From assembly GCA_034676185.1 (NCBI GenBank), contig JAUCCN010000001.1:62001-126000 (forward strand): 64,000 nt of DNA. The letters are read 5' to 3'. Under the pieces are notes generated by a model that was not told where the DNA came from, did no database searches, and saw only the letters and a list, made by a program, of their open reading frames with translations. Shown here in pieces: positions 63,335-64,000 of this stretch; within the stretch, counting starts at the first letter, position 1; each line of letters starts with the position of its first letter. The position numbers were made by a program, and so were the translations under genes. Source of the stretch: UBA7396 sp034676185 (GTDB lineage Bacteria > Patescibacteriota > Gracilibacteria > BD1-5 > UBA6164).

Positions 63335-64000
63335 ATGCAATATTTATTCAAAAAATACGAAATTCAACTTACGAGTGAACAAGAACAAAAATTTCAAGAA
63401 TTACTTACCATTTTTATGGAAACAAATGCTCAAATCAATCTTTCTGCAATTCGTGACGAGGAAGGAATTATTGAGAAACACTTTATAGATTCTATTCTTC
63501 TCAAACAATTTTGTTCCATAGAAGGAAAAGTTTTAGATTTATGAACTTGAGGATGATTTCCTTGAATTCCTCTGAATATTATGGATTCTGGAAATACTGA
63601 TTTTACATTAGTTGATAGTATCTGAAAAAAAGTAAAAGTAGTAAATAATTTTATTACGCAATTAGGATTAAAAAACATAAATGCTATTCAAGCAAGAGCT
63701 GAAGAGTTATGACAAAATAAAGAACATAGAGGAAAATATAATATGGTGGTTTCTCGTGCAACAGCATATCTGCCAACTTTACTTGAATATACGATTCCTC
63801 TTTTATCAGTTTGATGAATTTTTGTTTCTTATAAACTTGATAATGATGATGAAATTGCACAAGCAAAAAAAGCTCTTCATATACTTGATGCTGAAATTAT
63901 CGCTATAAAAAAATATGAATTAGCTGGACAAAAAAGAGCATTTTTATTTATTCAAAAAATCTGAGAAACTCATAAAAAATATCCAAGAGCTATTTGAGAA
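63335..64000 (+). CDS. rsmG: 16S rRNA (guanine-527-N7)-methyltransferase RsmG, 3' partial
   Basis: 222 residues visible, the gene runs off the window. The N-terminal NAQINLSAIRDEEGIIEKHFIDSILL and motif I VLDLGTGGGFPGIPL are the RsmG signatures; VVSRATAYLP and the basic C-terminus fit as well. Modifies G527 of 16S rRNA. Five of the motif I glycines are TGA. Confidence 0.95.

Noticed and set aside
1..64000. CRISPR array, rRNA operon or restriction system
   Set aside because: No regularly spaced repeats, no rRNA sequence and no recognisable cas or R-M genes were seen.

Overview
This window is an AT-rich bacterial chromosome segment in which TGA is a glycine codon, not a stop (genetic code 25). 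Almost every long gene is broken into short pieces by in-frame TGA under the standard code. Read as glycine, those TGAs fall on invariant glycines: the Walker A loop of PilT, the SAM-binding loop of the RlmD-like methyltransferase, GxGK-type and HAMP/HATPase glycines, and the tyrosine-recombinase TGIR motif. Together with the small, compact genes this points to Candidatus Absconditabacteria (SR1) or Gracilibacteria. I cannot choose between the two from this sequence. All CDS coordinates below use TAA/TAG stops only.

Layout. 1-3.9 kb: RNA methyltransferase, DUF167, a PilT-type ATPase and a cyclic-nucleotide-binding sensor. 3.9-12.5 kb: Rel/Spo stringent-response enzyme, a pseudopilin, an orphan barstar, a SAM methyltransferase, ArgRS, a second PilT, and YbaB. 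12.6-21 kb: a secreted protein, a TPR/VWA/VWA aerotolerance-like operon running into HolA (pol III delta), then a truncated MutS and a short PolA. 21-30 kb: an aberrant tRNA, an M23/SLH envelope protein, a cNMP sensor, UvrC, a GH5 lipoprotein next to a LamG-type pseudopilin, CysRS and a small 2Fe-2S protein. 44-50 kb: IS3 remnant, truncated C39-like gene, CsbD, a two-component system, and a Cys-repeat surface protein. 50-64 kb: PBP2, a MurL-type epimerase, a pilin, a 1248-residue protein of unknown function, M50 protease, HD hydrolase, Tgt, malic enzyme and RsmG.

The outstanding feature is an integrated element of 13.7 kb (about 30,452-44,179), bounded by a perfect 47-bp direct repeat. The left copy is the 3' part of an intact tRNA-Phe gene; the right copy lies just after a tyrosine integrase. 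Its gene order is that of a filamentous phage (inovirus): rolling-circle-type Rep, an ssDNA-binding-like protein with an acidic tail, a pVIII-like coat protein (signal peptide, one membrane span, basic C-terminus), small membrane proteins, a very large secreted C-terminally anchored protein in the pIII position, a pVI-sized membrane protein, and a protein in the pI (Zot) position with a Walker-A-like motif. It carries a tRNA-shaped sequence, several long hairpins, iteron-like repeats, a run of tiny membrane-protein genes, and repeated operator-like sequences at two promoters. Its genes use TGA for glycine throughout, so it is adapted to a code-25 host.

Housekeeping genes show reductive features: MutS stops before the clamp and ATPase domains, PolA has no 5' nuclease and little of the 3'-5' exonuclease-like domain, and the RlmD-like enzyme has lost cysteines of its iron-sulfur site.
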